Below, piece after piece: positions 41,159-50,327 of a stretch of 64,000 bases of DNA. Position 1 is the stretch's first letter. Every line of letters starts with the position of its first letter. The stretch is taken from assembly GCF_014648415.1 (NCBI RefSeq), contig NZ_BMRB01000001.1, positions 868,001 through 932,000 of the forward strand. The letters run 5' to 3'. The position numbers were made by a program, and so were the translations under genes. Below the pieces are notes generated by a model. The model was not told the DNA's origin, ran no database searches, and was given only the letters and a program-made list of their open reading frames with translations. The stretch comes from Actinokineospora fastidiosa. Lineage in GTDB: Bacteria > Actinomycetota > Actinomycetes > Mycobacteriales > Pseudonocardiaceae.

Positions 41159-41729
41159 TCGGGTCGGTGACCAGCATCGGGTCGCCGAGGTCGGCCAGCG
41201 ACCACCCGCCGTCGTGCAGCGCGGCCAGCTCGCCCGCGGTGATGCCCACGGCGGTCAGGAAGTCGACCCGGCCGTTGACGGTGTCCATCGGGTCCAGCTC
41301 GGGGTCGGGGGCGAAGGCGACGGCGGTCAGCCCGGTGCTCTCGGTCAGCGGCTGGCGCAGGTCGACGATGTGGCCGTCGGCGAGCAGGGCGCGCTGCTCG
41401 CGGACGAACCGGGCCAGGTGCTCCAGCAGGGAGAACGGCCAGCCGGGGGCGAGGTCCTGGCCGGGAAGGCGGCGCACGCGCATGGTCAGCTCGAAGCCCC
41501 AGCCGCTCCACCGCGGGTCGGAGTCGGCGTCCTTGGCCCACAGCTCGGTCAGGCCGTAGCTGACGTAGTGCCAGAAATCGTCGGTCGGGTACGCGCTGCA
41601 CCCCTGTAACCCGCTGCCGAAGTGGACGCCGGGGGTGAAGCCGACGTGGCGGGGCTCGATCCCCGGGTAGAGGTCGGCCAGCGCCGCATCGATCGCGTCC
41701 CAGCCGGGCGCTTCATCGAGGTCGGTCAT
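41142..41729 (-). CDS. Suppressor-of-fused (SUFU) domain protein
   Basis: Soluble protein of 195 residues with the SUFU fold: GWDAIDAALADLYPGIEPRHVG, DDFWHYVSYGLTELW, WGFELTMRVRRLPG, PFSLLEHLARFV, and FLTAVGITAGELAAL. In bacteria these proteins are often linked to immunity or polymorphic toxin systems, and some may be stand-alone. No toxin gene is adjacent, so I call only the fold. ATG start at 41729. Cytoplasmic. Confidence 0.85.
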   Translation of the reverse strand: MTDLDEAPGWDAIDAALADLYPGIEPRHVGFTPGVHFGSGLQGCSAYPTDDFWHYVSYGLTELWAKDADSDPRWSGWGFELTMRVRRLPGQDLAPGWPFSLLEHLARFVREQRALLADGHIVDLRQPLTESTGLTAVAFAPDPELDPMDTVNGRVDFLTAVGITAGELAALHDGGWSLADLGDPMLVTDPTRAAS

Positions 41730-41813
41730 CCCCGCATTCTGCCCAATGCCGTTCCCGGCGTGTTCGCGCCCGTAGTGTGGCGTTTTGTCGCAGGTCGCGG
41801 TACCAATGGGGGC

Positions 41814-43265
41814 ATGGCAGGCCTCGGCGAGTACCGCCGGAAGCGCAACGTCGGGCGCACCCCGGAGCCGATTCCCGCCGAGGACGCGCTGCCGAGGGGC
41901 CGCGACGACACGTTCGTCATCCAGGAGCACCACGCCCGCAGCCTGCACTGGGACGTCCGCTTGGAGCGCGACGGCGTGCTGGCCAGCTGGGCGGTGCCCA
42001 AGGGCCTGCCGCTCGACCCCGGCGACATCCGGCTCGCGGTGCGCACCGAGGACCACCCGATGGAGTACGCGACCTTCGAGGGCGAGATCCCCAAGGGCGA
42101 GTACGGCGGCGGGACCATGACCATCTGGGACCGCGGCCGCTACGAGACGCTCAAGTGGAGCGAGCGCGAGGTGGCCGTCGTCTTCCACGGCGCCCGCGCC
42201 CAGGGCCGGTACACGTTCTTCCGGGGCGGCAAGTCCGACAAGAACTGGATGGTCAAGCGCTCCGAGCCCGCGCCGCCCGGCTGGACCCCGCTGCCCGAGG
42301 CGATCGAGCCCATGCTGGCCACCGCGGGCCCGCTGCCGCCGACGGACGACGACGACCTGTGGGCGTACGAGTTCAAATGGGACGGTGTGCGCGGGCTGGC
42401 CCGGTGCGAGGGCGGCAGGCTGACGCTGCTCTCCCGGCTCGGCAACGACATCACCTCGCACTACCCCGAGCTGCGGGTGATGGCCGAGGAGATGGGCTCG
42501 ACCGAGGTGTGGCTCGACGGCGAGATCGTCGTGCTGGACAACGGCCGCCCGTCCTTCCACGCCCTGCAGAAGCGCATGCACATCAGCGACGAGCGCATGG
42601 CGCGCCGGTGGGCGGCCGAGCTGCCCGCGACCTACATCGTGTTCGACGTGCTGCACCTCGACGGCCACTCGACGCTGACGCTGCCCTTCCACGAGCGGCG
42701 CGCGCTGCTGGAGGCCATGGAGCTGCGCGGGCCGAGCTGGCTGACCTCGCCGAGCTACCCCGGCGAGGGCGCCGCGGTGGTGGAGGCGGCGAGCGAGCGG
42801 GGGCTGGAGGGCGTGGTCGCCAAGCGGCTCACCTCGCGGTACCTGCCGGGGCGGCGGTCCCCGGACTGGATCAAGATCGCGAACGTGCGGGCGCTGGAGG
42901 TCATCGTCGGCGGCTGGCGCCCGGGCGAGGGCAAGCGGTCGGACGTGTTCGGCTCGCTCATGCTGGGCGTGCCCAGCGACGACGGCCTGCGCTACGTCGG
43001 CCAGGTCGGCACGGGGTTCAGCGAGGAGATCCTGCGCCTGATCATGGACCGGCTGCGGCAGACGGCGCGCAGGAAGTCCCCCTTCTGCAACGAGGTGCCC
43101 AGGGACAAGGCCAAGGGCGCCCACTGGGTGGAGCCGACGATGGTCGGCGAGATCGTGTTCCGGAACTGGACCGGAGACGGCAAGCTGCGCGCCGCGGCCT
43201 GGCGCGGCCTGCGCGACGACAAGCGCCCCGACGACGTCGAGAGGTGGGCCCCGGATGCCCCGTGA
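41814..43265 (+). CDS. ligD: ATP-dependent DNA ligase with 3'-phosphoesterase domain (LigD)
   Basis: Protein of 483 residues for non-homologous end joining. The N-terminal phosphoesterase domain has His39, His45 and Asp47 in QEHHARSLHWDVRLE, plus PKGEYGGGTM, and trims 3' ends. The ligase core has the AMP-accepting Lys188 in EFKWDGVRG, then LDGEIVVLD, FDVLHLDG, GLEGVVAKR and PDWIKIAN, followed by an OB fold (VGGWRPGEGKR, VGQVGTGF). ATG 41814 is preferred to the upstream open frame, because it gives the usual N-terminus. The polymerase domain is a separate gene overlapping the end by 11 bases. No ku gene is in the window. Confidence 0.92.
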   Translation: MAGLGEYRRKRNVGRTPEPIPAEDALPRGRDDTFVIQEHHARSLHWDVRLERDGVLASWAVPKGLPLDPGDIRLAVRTEDHPMEYATFEGEIPKGEYGGGTMTIWDRGRYETLKWSEREVAVVFHGARAQGRYTFFRGGKSDKNWMVKRSEPAPPGWTPLPEAIEPMLATAGPLPPTDDDDLWAYEFKWDGVRGLARCEGGRLTLLSRLGNDITSHYPELRVMAEEMGSTEVWLDGEIVVLDNGRPSFHALQKRMHISDERMARRWAAELPATYIVFDVLHLDGHSTLTLPFHERRALLEAMELRGPSWLTSPSYPGEGAAVVEAASERGLEGVVAKRLTSRYLPGRRSPDWIKIANVRALEVIVGGWRPGEGKRSDVFGSLMLGVPSDDGLRYVGQVGTGFSEEILRLIMDRLRQTARRKSPFCNEVPRDKAKGAHWVEPTMVGEIVFRNWTGDGKLRAAAWRGLRDDKRPDDVERWAPDAP

Positions 43266-44160
43266 GGTGCTGGTCGACGTGCAGGGACGGCGGATGCGGC
43301 TGTCCAACCTGGAGAAGGTGCTCTACCCGGAGGACGGCTTCACCAAGGGCGAGGTGATCAACTACTACAGCCGGGTCGCGCCGGTGCTGCTGCCGCACCT
43401 TGCCGAGCGCCCGGTCACCTTCCGCCGCTTTCCCGACGGGGTGGGCAGACCCGGGTTCTTCGACAAGAACGCCTCCCGGCACGCCCCGGACTGGATCCGC
43501 ACGGTGACGATCGCGACGCCGGGCAGCAGCACGGGCGCGGAGACGCTGGACTTCGCCGTGCTGGGCGACCTGCCGTCGGTGGTGTGGGCGGCGAACATGG
43601 CGGGCCTGGAGCTGCACATTCCACAGTGGAAGGTCCAGGACGACGGCGCCAAGCGCTGTCCGGACCGCCTGGTGTTCGACCTCGACCCCGGCGAGCCCGC
43701 GACCGTCGTCGAGTGCTGCGCGGTGGCGCTGCGGCTGCGCGACGTGCTGACCGAGGCAGGCATGACGCCGGTCGCGAAGACCAGCGGCAACAAGGGGATG
43801 CAGGTCTACGCCGCGATCCGCACCGACGACGCCGAGCGCCCGTCGGAGTACGCCAAGGCGCTGGCCGAGGAGTTCGAGCGGGAGACGCCCCGGCTCGTGG
43901 TCTCCCGGATGGCGCGGAACCTGCGGCCGGGCAAGGTGTTCATCGACTGGAGCCAGAACAACCCGCAGAAGACGACGGTCGCGCCGTACTCGCTGCGCGC
44001 CCGCCGCGACCCGACCGTGTCCACGCCGCTGACCTGGGACGAGGTCGCCGCGTGCCGGAAGCCCTCCGACCTGGTCTTCACCGCGGGCGACGTGCTCGAC
44101 CGCGTCGACGAGCATGGCGACCTCTTCGCGCCGCTGCTCACGGCGGGGCCCGCGTTATAG
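43255..44160 (+). CDS. ligD: LigD polymerase/primase domain protein
   Basis: Archaeo-eukaryotic primase-type polymerase of 301 residues that fills gaps and adds nucleotides during end joining. Catalytic Asp142 and Asp144 in VFDLDPGE; further conserved segments are TFRRFPDGVGRPGFFDKNA, TSGNKGMQVYAA and VFIDWSQNNPQKTTVAPYSLR (third Asp). In Mycobacterium LigD these domains are fused; here they form a split pair with the ligase encoded upstream, overlapping by 11 bases. Ends 6 bases inside the convergent DM13 gene. Confidence 0.92.
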   Translation: MPREVLVDVQGRRMRLSNLEKVLYPEDGFTKGEVINYYSRVAPVLLPHLAERPVTFRRFPDGVGRPGFFDKNASRHAPDWIRTVTIATPGSSTGAETLDFAVLGDLPSVVWAANMAGLELHIPQWKVQDDGAKRCPDRLVFDLDPGEPATVVECCAVALRLRDVLTEAGMTPVAKTSGNKGMQVYAAIRTDDAERPSEYAKALAEEFERETPRLVVSRMARNLRPGKVFIDWSQNNPQKTTVAPYSLRARRDPTVSTPLTWDEVAACRKPSDLVFTAGDVLDRVDEHGDLFAPLLTAGPAL

Positions 44161-44697
44161 CTCCAGGGGCGCCGAGCCGAAGGCGACGTTGAACCGGTCG
44201 CACCAGACGACGACGCTGCGCAGGCCGGTCAGGTCGGCGTCGGCGGGGATGACGTAGTTCTGGTTGCCGTCGGTGGCCTTCATCGTGCCGAGCCTGACGT
44301 AGCGGCCGTCGTCGTACTTGCCCCACTCGCCGCCCGCGGTGGCGTCGCTGAGCCAGATGTGCACGTCCGGGCCGTCGGAGGTGGAGAAGCCCTCCAGGCG
44401 CAGCAGGCGGGTCCCGTCCTGCTCCAGCACCCGCGCGGTCCCCCTGGTCTCGTGCTCCTGGCTGACGAACGCGCCCTCGGCCAGCACGACGGGACCGAGC
44501 TTCGGGGCGGTCGTGCTGGTCGGGTCCGCGGCCGTGCCGGTCGTCTCCACGGGCGCGAATCCCGCGGGCAGGGCCTCGTCGACCTGGCTGCGGGTGAACA
44601 CCTTCCACGGCTGGAAAGCCCACAATCCGACGGCCGCGACCACCACGACGAACGCCAGCGCCGCCCAGGTCACCTTCTTGCGCAACAAACCGCGCAT
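44155..44697 (-). CDS. Membrane-anchored DM13 domain protein
   Basis: Protein of 180 residues. One N-terminal helix (about 10-28) is followed by a Thr/Pro linker and a DM13 domain ([63 protein letters not shown]). The single Cys in WCDRF is the conserved DM13 cysteine, proposed to take part in electron transfer; the domain is otherwise a cytochrome-like beta fold. The protein faces the outside. Redox partner unknown. ATG 44697. Confidence 0.85.
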   Translation of the reverse strand: MRGLLRKKVTWAALAFVVVVAAVGLWAFQPWKVFTRSQVDEALPAGFAPVETTGTAADPTSTTAPKLGPVVLAEGAFVSQEHETRGTARVLEQDGTRLLRLEGFSTSDGPDVHIWLSDATAGGEWGKYDDGRYVRLGTMKATDGNQNYVIPADADLTGLRSVVVWCDRFNVAFGSAPLEL

Positions 44698-44799
44698 GGA
44701 TCTCGCCTTCCGCTTAACGAACCCGCCACGACCGTGGCTGTTTCCGGCTTCTTTCTCCAGTTTGCCCGGTCGGCAGCAGCATTTCCCTTACCGACTGGT

Positions 44800-44805
44800 T
44801 ACGCT
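44800..44805 (+). promoter_or_regulatory. -10 box for leaderless arcA transcript
   Basis: TACGCT fits the actinobacterial TANNNT -10 consensus and ends 7 bases before GTG 44813, so transcription would start at or next to the start codon. It lies within GGTTACGCTGCCGA, which recurs exactly at 39260-39273 upstream of the 21-residue ORF. No Shine-Dalgarno is present. Confidence 0.5.
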
Positions 44806-44812
44806 GCCGAAC

Positions 44813-46045
44813 GTGACCGACCTTCCCGTGCCCGACGCCGAGCAGGCCGCTCCCGCCCCCCGCGTGGACAGCGAGGTGGGCCAGCTGCGCACCGTCCTGC
44901 TGCACCGGCCCGGCAACGAGCTCAAGCGGCTCACGCCGCGCAACAACGACCAGCTGCTGTTCGACAGCATCCCGTGGGTCGACCGCGCCCAGGACGAGCA
45001 CGACGCGTTCGCCGAGGTGCTGACCGGGCGCGGGGTCGAGGTCATGCTGCTCTCCGACGCGCTGGTCGCCGCGCTGGCCGACGAGCGCGCGCACGCGGCG
45101 GCGTCGGCGACGGCGGTCGACCGCAGGCGCATCGGCAACGAGCTGGCCGACGCGCTCGCCGGGTACCTCGCCACGGTCGACGCCAAGGGCCTGGCCGACG
45201 TGCTCATGGCCGGGATGACCTTCGAGGAGCTGCCCGCCGCCGAGGGCGCGTCGCTGGTGCGCAAGATGCACCACCCGCACGACTTCGTCGTCGACCCGCT
45301 GCCCAACCTGCTGTTCACCCGCGACTCGTCGGTGTGGATCGGCGACCGGGTGGCCATCGCGTCGCTGGCGCTGCCCGCGCGCTCGCGGGAGACCGCGCTG
45401 CTGGACCTGGTCTACGCCTACCACCCGCGCTTCCGGGCAGCGGGCCGCGCCTACGGGGCCAGCTCCGCCCCGGTCGAGGGCGGCGACGTGCTGCTGCTCG
45501 CGCCGGGCGTGATCGCCATCGGCGTCGGCGAGCGCACCACGCCCGCGGGCGCGGAGTCGCTGGCCCGCTCCGCGTTCGCCGACGGGCTCGCGCACACCGT
45601 GCTGGCGGTGCCGATCGCACAGGACCGGGCGACCATGCACCTGGACACTGTCTGCACGATGGTCGACCGCGACGCCGTGGTGATGTACCCGGCCGTGCGG
45701 GACACCCTGACCGCGTACACGATGCGGATGGTCGACGGCGCGGTGGCCGTGGACGGGCCCGCGCCGTTCCTGGACGCGGCGGCCGCGGCGATGGGGATCG
45801 ACCGGCTGCGGGTCATCGACACCGGACTCGACCCCGTCACCGCCGAGCGCGAGCAGTGGGACGACGGCAACAACACCCTGGCCGTCGCGCCCGGGGTGGT
45901 CGTCGCCTACGAGCGCAACGTGGAGACCAACTCCCGGCTGGAGGACGCGGGCATCGAGGTCCTGCGGATCAGCGGCTCGGAGCTGGGCACCGGCCGCGGC
46001 GGCCCGCGGTGCATGTCCTGCCCGATCCACCGCGACGTCCTCTAG
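44813..46045 (+). CDS. arcA: Arginine deiminase
   Basis: Enzyme of 410 residues that converts arginine to citrulline and ammonia. Signature regions: [72 protein letters not shown] with the catalytic His/Glu, and [11 protein letters not shown] with the nucleophile Cys400. Normal partners arcB (ornithine carbamoyltransferase) and arcC (carbamate kinase) are not adjacent, so it may serve nitrogen or pH homeostasis alone. GTG 44813 seems leaderless. Confidence 0.93.
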   Translation: MTDLPVPDAEQAAPAPRVDSEVGQLRTVLLHRPGNELKRLTPRNNDQLLFDSIPWVDRAQDEHDAFAEVLTGRGVEVMLLSDALVAALADERAHAAASATAVDRRRIGNELADALAGYLATVDAKGLADVLMAGMTFEELPAAEGASLVRKMHHPHDFVVDPLPNLLFTRDSSVWIGDRVAIASLALPARSRETALLDLVYAYHPRFRAAGRAYGASSAPVEGGDVLLLAPGVIAIGVGERTTPAGAESLARSAFADGLAHTVLAVPIAQDRATMHLDTVCTMVDRDAVVMYPAVRDTLTAYTMRMVDGAVAVDGPAPFLDAAAAAMGIDRLRVIDTGLDPVTAEREQWDDGNNTLAVAPGVVVAYERNVETNSRLEDAGIEVLRISGSELGTGRGGPRCMSCPIHRDVL

Positions 46046-46140
46046 GCCAGCAGCCACCGCACGGCCAGGAACGCGACCGTGCCGAACACGACGAGCAGGG
46101 CGACCAGCACACCGGCCGCCCACCGATCACGCGGCGTCAT
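46042..46140 (-). CDS. Candidate 32-residue single-span membrane peptide
   Basis: Short frame from ATG 46140: [10 protein letters not shown], then a hydrophobic helix to the C-terminus (W-L-L-A), overlapping the convergent arcA stop by 4 bases. Codon use is GC-rich at third positions. Only a weak GGTG is seen upstream. It could be a real small membrane protein; evidence is composition and topology only. Confidence 0.4.
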   Translation of the reverse strand: MTPRDRWAAGVLVALLVVFGTVAFLAVRWLLA

Positions 46141-46272
46141 GGGACACCGCACGCGTGAGCCGCACACCAACCTCCCGGGAAACCGGCCTGATCTTGTCAC
46201 CGCGCTTCGGCGAGCGGGAACCGACCCCGGTTCCCGCGCCGGGAATCGGGGCAGGCCGCACCCGGATAGGAA

Positions 46273-46320
46273 TTAGGGATGCCTTGCCTCAATAGGCGTT
46301 CACATAGGCTTCCCTAATGT
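46273..46320. promoter_or_regulatory. Two IdeR-like iron boxes upstream of ferritin
   Basis: TTAGGGATGCCTTGCCTCA (46273-46291) and a second 19-bp site beginning ATAGGCTTCCCTAATGT (46304-46320 shown) each match about 12 of 19 positions of TTAGGTTAGGCTAACCTAA, with centres about 31 bp apart (three helical turns). In mycobacteria IdeR binds tandem boxes to activate ferritin bfrB when iron is plentiful. The pair lies 70-117 bases upstream of this ferritin start. Confidence 0.55.
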
Positions 46321-46389
46321 GACACACAATTCCCGGAAATGCGACGGCGATGATCGCGGAAACGTCGATTCGGACGTATTCTGGATGAC

Positions 46390-46920
46390 ATGACCACGAA
46401 GTTCCATCGGCTGCTGCAGGCCCAGATCCGCAACGAGTTCACCGCCTCCCAGCAGTACGTGGCGCTGGCCGTCTGGTTCGACAGCCAGGACCTGCCCCGA
46501 CTGGCCCGGCACTTCTACCGCCAGTCGCTGGAGGAGCGCAATCACGCGATGATGATCGTGCAGTACCTCATCGACCAGGACATCCCGGTGACCATTCCGG
46601 GGGTGGACGAGGTGCGCAACGAGTTCAGCGAGCCCGCCGAGTTGGTCGCGCTGGCGCTGCAGCAGGAGCGCGGCGTCACCGACGACGTCATCGCCCTGGC
46701 CAAGGTCGCCCGCGACGAGGACGACTACGCGGGCGAGCAGTTCATGCAGTGGTTCCTCAAGGAGCAGGTCGAGGAAGTCGCGCAGATGACCACGCTGCTC
46801 AACGTCGTCAAGCGCGCCGAGGGCAACCTCTTCCACGTGGAGGACTACCTCGCCCGTGAGCACGTCGGCGACGCGGGCGACGACCCGCTGGCGCCGCGTG
46901 CCGCCGGTGGCGCGGTCTGA
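46390..46920 (+). CDS. Ferritin
   Basis: Non-haem iron-storage protein of 176 residues (BfrB-like). The four-helix bundle has ferroxidase ligands Glu16 (RNEFTASQQY) and Glu49 with His52 (LEERNHAMM), then QQERGVTDDV and EQVEEVAQM. It oxidises and stores Fe as mineral in a 24-mer shell. The C-terminal tail (GDDPLAPRAAGGAV) extends beyond the bundle, as in mycobacterial BfrB. Iron-box pair upstream suggests IdeR activation. A strong hairpin terminator follows. Confidence 0.93.
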   Translation: MTTKFHRLLQAQIRNEFTASQQYVALAVWFDSQDLPRLARHFYRQSLEERNHAMMIVQYLIDQDIPVTIPGVDEVRNEFSEPAELVALALQQERGVTDDVIALAKVARDEDDYAGEQFMQWFLKEQVEEVAQMTTLLNVVKRAEGNLFHVEDYLAREHVGDAGDDPLAPRAAGGAV

Positions 46921-46931
46921 GACCGGGAGAC

Positions 46932-46966
46932 GAAGCGGGCGGCCCCATGAAGGGGTCGCCCGCTTC
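46932..46966. terminator. Hairpin terminator after ferritin
   Basis: GAAGCGGGCGGCCCC (46932-46946) pairs with the sequence ending at 46966 around a short ATGA loop, with one near-mismatch. It lies between the convergent ferritin and DUF952 genes and can serve both directions. No T-tract, as usual for actinobacteria. Confidence 0.7.
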
Positions 46967-46968
46967 CG

Positions 46969-47310
46969 TCATCGATCCGCGAGCGCGGCGGGCAGGGTGA
47001 AGGTGCCGTCCGGGTTGGGCGGGAAGTCGTGCGCCGCGACGACGGCGGCCGCCGGGATCGGGCCGTACACGTGCGGGAACCACGGACCGCCCGGAACCGG
47101 CGGCGATCCCGGCTCCCAGCGCACCGCGGCGCCGACCCGCGTGGGGTCGATCTCCAGCAGCACGAGGTCCGTCCTGCCCGCGAACAGCCGGTTCGCGGGC
47201 ATGTGCACGGTGCCGGGGTCGGAGCAGTGGACGAAGCCCTCGGTCGCCAGGCTCGCGGGCCGCACCTCCGGCGCGGGCCACTCGGCGCGCGGCAGGATGT
47301 GCAGGATCAT
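46969..47310 (-). CDS. DUF952 family protein
   Basis: Small soluble protein of 113 residues: MILHILPRAEW, FVHCSDPGTVHMPANRLFAG, VLLEIDPTRVGAAVRWE and FPHVYGPIPAAAVV are DUF952 landmarks. The fold is related to ADP-ribosyltransferase/glutathione-transferase-like sheets by some predictions, but the activity is unknown. ATG 47310 overlaps the stop of the DUF5926 gene (ATGA), so the two are coupled. Confidence 0.85.
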   Translation of the reverse strand: MILHILPRAEWPAPEVRPASLATEGFVHCSDPGTVHMPANRLFAGRTDLVLLEIDPTRVGAAVRWEPGSPPVPGGPWFPHVYGPIPAAAVVAAHDFPPNPDGTFTLPAALADR

Positions 47311-48260
47311 CGGATCGTGATCTGCCTGCCGAGCAGGCCGTCGCGGGCCCGCCGCTCGTTACCGGTCAGCGGCTCGTCGTCCAGGGAGGCCAGCGCGGCG
47401 TCCACGCGGGCACCGAGTTCGGCGGCCGGGGCGGTCCACTCGCGAGCGTGCTGCTCCGGGTCGAGGTCCCACACCGGCACCAGCAGCCCGTGCGCCCGGA
47501 ACGACCCGGCGTAGCGGGAGCCCTCGCCCAGCGTCAGCTCGCCGCGCGCGTGCAGGCGGGCCATGGCGGCCAGCAGCCGCTCCTCGGGCTCGGGCCGGAC
47601 CCAGCGCAGGTGCGCCTTCTCGCCAGCGTCGACCCAGTAGGCCGCCGGGCCGATCCGCTCCGTGGGCATGATCGCCTGGTTGGCCCGCTCCAGCGACAGC
47701 GCGACGTCGCCGCTGGGCTCGCTGCCCTCCGGCAGCCACCAGCCGAAGTCGGCGTGCACCTCGACGGGCAGCTCCGCCGCGGTGTCGACGAGGTCCTGCA
47801 GCCGCTCCGGGTCGGGACCGGGGTCGGACTCCGGGCCGACCACCGGGAGCACGTCGCCCGCCTTGGCCTCGAGCAGCCAGGTCAGGGCCCTGGCCAGGTC
47901 GCGGCTGATGTCGTTGGACCGGGTCTGCACCTGCAGGCCGAGGAATGCCACGCCGTCGGCGCGGACCAGGGCGGCCGCGGCCATGGGCAGCACGGTCGCC
48001 AGGGTGACCTCGCGGTCGTCCTTGAGCGCCAGCCTGGCCGTGCCCGACGGGACGAACTCGCGCAGCGCCACCAGCTCGCACTCGAACGCCAGGCCGTCGA
48101 ACGGCCGCGCGACCGGCACGTCGACCACGCCGCCGGACGAGCCGTGGCAGGCCTTGTAGCGCTTGCCGGAGCCGCAGGGGCAGGGCTGCCTCGGGTTGAC
48201 GCCCGAGGAGTCGGAATCCTTGACCTTGCGCGTGTTCTTCACCGCGGATCGCCTGGACAC
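47307..48260 (-). CDS. DUF5926 protein with SEC-C zinc motif
   Basis: Protein of 317 residues. Basic N-terminus (SRRSAVKNTRKVKD) and a SEC-C motif PRQPCPCGSGKRYKACHG (about 24-41) that binds zinc, as at the end of SecA; then a DUF5926 body with FGWWLPEG and LLVPVWDLDP. Actinobacteria-specific; often annotated as a preprotein-translocase-related protein because of SEC-C, but no ATPase domain is present. A link to SecA or ribosomes is inferred only from the zinc motif. ATG 48260. Confidence 0.84.
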   Translation of the reverse strand: MSRRSAVKNTRKVKDSDSSGVNPRQPCPCGSGKRYKACHGSSGGVVDVPVARPFDGLAFECELVALREFVPSGTARLALKDDREVTLATVLPMAAAALVRADGVAFLGLQVQTRSNDISRDLARALTWLLEAKAGDVLPVVGPESDPGPDPERLQDLVDTAAELPVEVHADFGWWLPEGSEPSGDVALSLERANQAIMPTERIGPAAYWVDAGEKAHLRWVRPEPEERLLAAMARLHARGELTLGEGSRYAGSFRAHGLLVPVWDLDPEQHAREWTAPAAELGARVDAALASLDDEPLTGNERRARDGLLGRQITIR

Positions 48261-48310
48261 AGGGCACTCCTCGTCGAGACCGGGACAGCTGCGCGGCCGA
48301 CGCTACCGAA

Positions 48311-49045
48311 TCAGCCCGCGCCGAGGACGGCTCGGGTGGCGGCGGGGGCGTTGGTGGCCAGCCACCGGACCCCGATGTTGGCGCACAGCATCACGTCGTC
48401 CGGCTCGTCGACGGTCCAGCAGTAGGTGGCGTGGCCGTGGTCGGCGGCCCTGGCGACGTAGTCGGGATCGCGGCGCAGCAGGCCGATGCCGGGCCCGGTG
48501 TGGTCGGCCCACGGCGGCAGCGTGCCGTCGCGCAGGGTCGGCCAGAGCTGGGTCACCAGCAGGACGGTGGGCAGCCGGGGCGCGGCGGCGCGCACCCGCC
48601 GCACGGCCAGCGTGGAGAACGACATCACCACGACCGGCGAGTCCTCCTTGGCCGCGGGCTCGGCCAGGCCGTGCCGCGCCAGCAGCGCCACCAGCTTCGT
48701 CTCGACCAGTCCGCCGTAGCGCACCGGGTGCTTGGTCTCGATGAACAGCCGCGAGCCGTGGTCCTTGGCCAGGCCGAGCAGCGCGTCGAGGGTGAGCACG
48801 CCTATCTCGCCGCCGTAGTCCAGCATCGCCAGGTCGGCGAGGGACAGGGTGCTGACGACACCGCGGGAGTTGGTGGTGCGGTCGACGCGGCGGTCGTGCA
48901 CGCAGACGAGGTGGCCGTCGCGGGTCAGGCGGACGTCGCACTCCAGCGCGTCGGCCCCCTGGGCGAGCGCGAGGTCGTAGGCGGCGAGGGTGTGCTCGGC
49001 CGCGTGCGCGGACGCCCCTCGGTGGGCGACGACGGCGGGCTGCAC
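48311..49045 (-). CDS. Glycerophosphodiester phosphodiesterase
   Basis: TIM-barrel hydrolase of 244 residues that splits glycerophosphodiesters to glycerol-3-phosphate and an alcohol. HRGASAHAAEHT carries the catalytic His and Glu (the usual ENT is EHT here), LECDVRLTRDG the metal-binding Glu/Asp, CVHD the second His, and FIETKH the third Glu. C-terminal WTVDEPDDV and WLATNAP are also typical. No signal peptide, so cytoplasmic. GTG 49045, 22 bases from the divergent P450 start. Confidence 0.9.
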   Translation of the reverse strand: MQPAVVAHRGASAHAAEHTLAAYDLALAQGADALECDVRLTRDGHLVCVHDRRVDRTTNSRGVVSTLSLADLAMLDYGGEIGVLTLDALLGLAKDHGSRLFIETKHPVRYGGLVETKLVALLARHGLAEPAAKEDSPVVVMSFSTLAVRRVRAAAPRLPTVLLVTQLWPTLRDGTLPPWADHTGPGIGLLRRDPDYVARAADHGHATYCWTVDEPDDVMLCANIGVRWLATNAPAATRAVLGAG

Positions 49046-49067
49046 GGGCGGAGATTAGCGTGGCCCC

Positions 49068-50249
49068 ATGACGTTCGACCCCACCGACGCCGCCTTCATC
49101 GCCGACCCCTACCCGGTGTTCGCCCGGCTGCGGACCGTCGCGGACGTGCACGAGAACCCGGCGCTCGGCCTGCCCGTCGCGGTCTCACACGCGGCGTGCT
49201 CGGCCATCCTGCGCCACCGCGGCCTGGGTCGGGTGTGGACGGACGCGGGGCCGGTCGAGGCGTTCGCGGACTTCAACCTGCTGCACCGCAACTCGCTGCT
49301 GGAGAACGAGCCGCCCACGCACACCCGGCTGCGGCGGCTGGTGTCGGCGGCGTTCGGGCGCGGGCACACCGAGCGGCTGCGGCCGTGGGTGGAGTCGGTG
49401 GCCGGGGAGCTGGTGGCGCGCCTGGCGTCGGCGATCGCCGCCGACGGCTCGGCCGATCTGCTGGCGCACGTTGCCGGGCCGCTGCCGGTGGAGGTGATCG
49501 CCGAACTGCTGGGCGTGCCCGCCGCCGATCGCGGCCTGTTGCAGCCGTGGTCGAACGCGATCGTGAAGATGTACGAGTACGGCCTGCCCGAGGAGAGCGC
49601 GGCGGCCGCCGAGCGGGCGGCGGGCGAGTTCGTCGCCTACCTGCGCGATCTGGCCGCCCACCGCCGCCGCAACCCCGGCGATGACCTCATCACCGACCTG
49701 GTGGCGGTGCGCGACGGCTCGGACCGGCTGAGCGAGGACGAACTCGTGGCCACCGCCGTCCTGCTGCTCATGGCGGGGCACGAGGCGACGGTCAACGTGA
49801 TCGGCAACGGCGTGCACGCGCTGCTGACCCAGCGCTCGGAGTGGGAGCGCCTGACACCGGAACTGCTGCCCACCGCCGTCGAGGAGCTGATCCGCTACGA
49901 CGCGCCGCTGCAACTGTTCGAGCGGACCGCCGCCGAACCGGTGGAGATCGCCGGACACCGCGTCGAGCCGGGTACCAAGATCGCCGCGCTGCTGGGCGCG
50001 GCGGCCCGCGATCCCGAGGTGTTCGCCGACCCGGACCGGCTGGACATCGGCCGCACGCCGAACGCGCACCTGGGCTTCGGGGCGGGCATCCACTACTGCG
50101 TGGGCGCGCCGCTGGCCCGCGTGGAGATCGCCGCCGCCCTGCGCGCGCTCGCCGAGCGGCTGCCCGGCCTGCGGCTCGCGGGCGAGCCCGTCCGGCGGCC
50201 GGAGTTCGTCATCCGAGGCTGGGCGAGCCTGCCGGTCACCGTCGACTGA
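49068..50249 (+). CDS. Cytochrome P450
   Basis: Soluble bacterial class I P450 of 393 residues. The I-helix is LLLMAGHEATVN (oxygen-binding Gly/Glu-Ala-Thr), the ExxR is EELIRYD, and the haem loop is GFGAGIHYCVGAPLARVE with the thiolate Cys. It needs a ferredoxin and reductase; none is encoded nearby. Family and substrate are uncertain, though the sequence resembles CYP105/107-like actinobacterial enzymes for secondary metabolism or detoxification. ATG 49068; stands alone. Confidence 0.92.
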   Translation: MTFDPTDAAFIADPYPVFARLRTVADVHENPALGLPVAVSHAACSAILRHRGLGRVWTDAGPVEAFADFNLLHRNSLLENEPPTHTRLRRLVSAAFGRGHTERLRPWVESVAGELVARLASAIAADGSADLLAHVAGPLPVEVIAELLGVPAADRGLLQPWSNAIVKMYEYGLPEESAAAAERAAGEFVAYLRDLAAHRRRNPGDDLITDLVAVRDGSDRLSEDELVATAVLLLMAGHEATVNVIGNGVHALLTQRSEWERLTPELLPTAVEELIRYDAPLQLFERTAAEPVEIAGHRVEPGTKIAALLGAAARDPEVFADPDRLDIGRTPNAHLGFGAGIHYCVGAPLARVEIAAALRALAERLPGLRLAGEPVRRPEFVIRGWASLPVTVD

Positions 50250-50327
50250 GATCTCGCCACTGCATGCAGCGGATGGGCCCGCTTCGCCGTTGAGGGGTGC
50301 AATCACAGGCGCGGATCGGAGTGGCCT

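Noticed and set aside
41142-41729. SUFU protein as immunity gene of a polymorphic toxin locus
   Set aside because: Neighbours are a CPBP homologue and LigD; there is no toxin or secretion gene.
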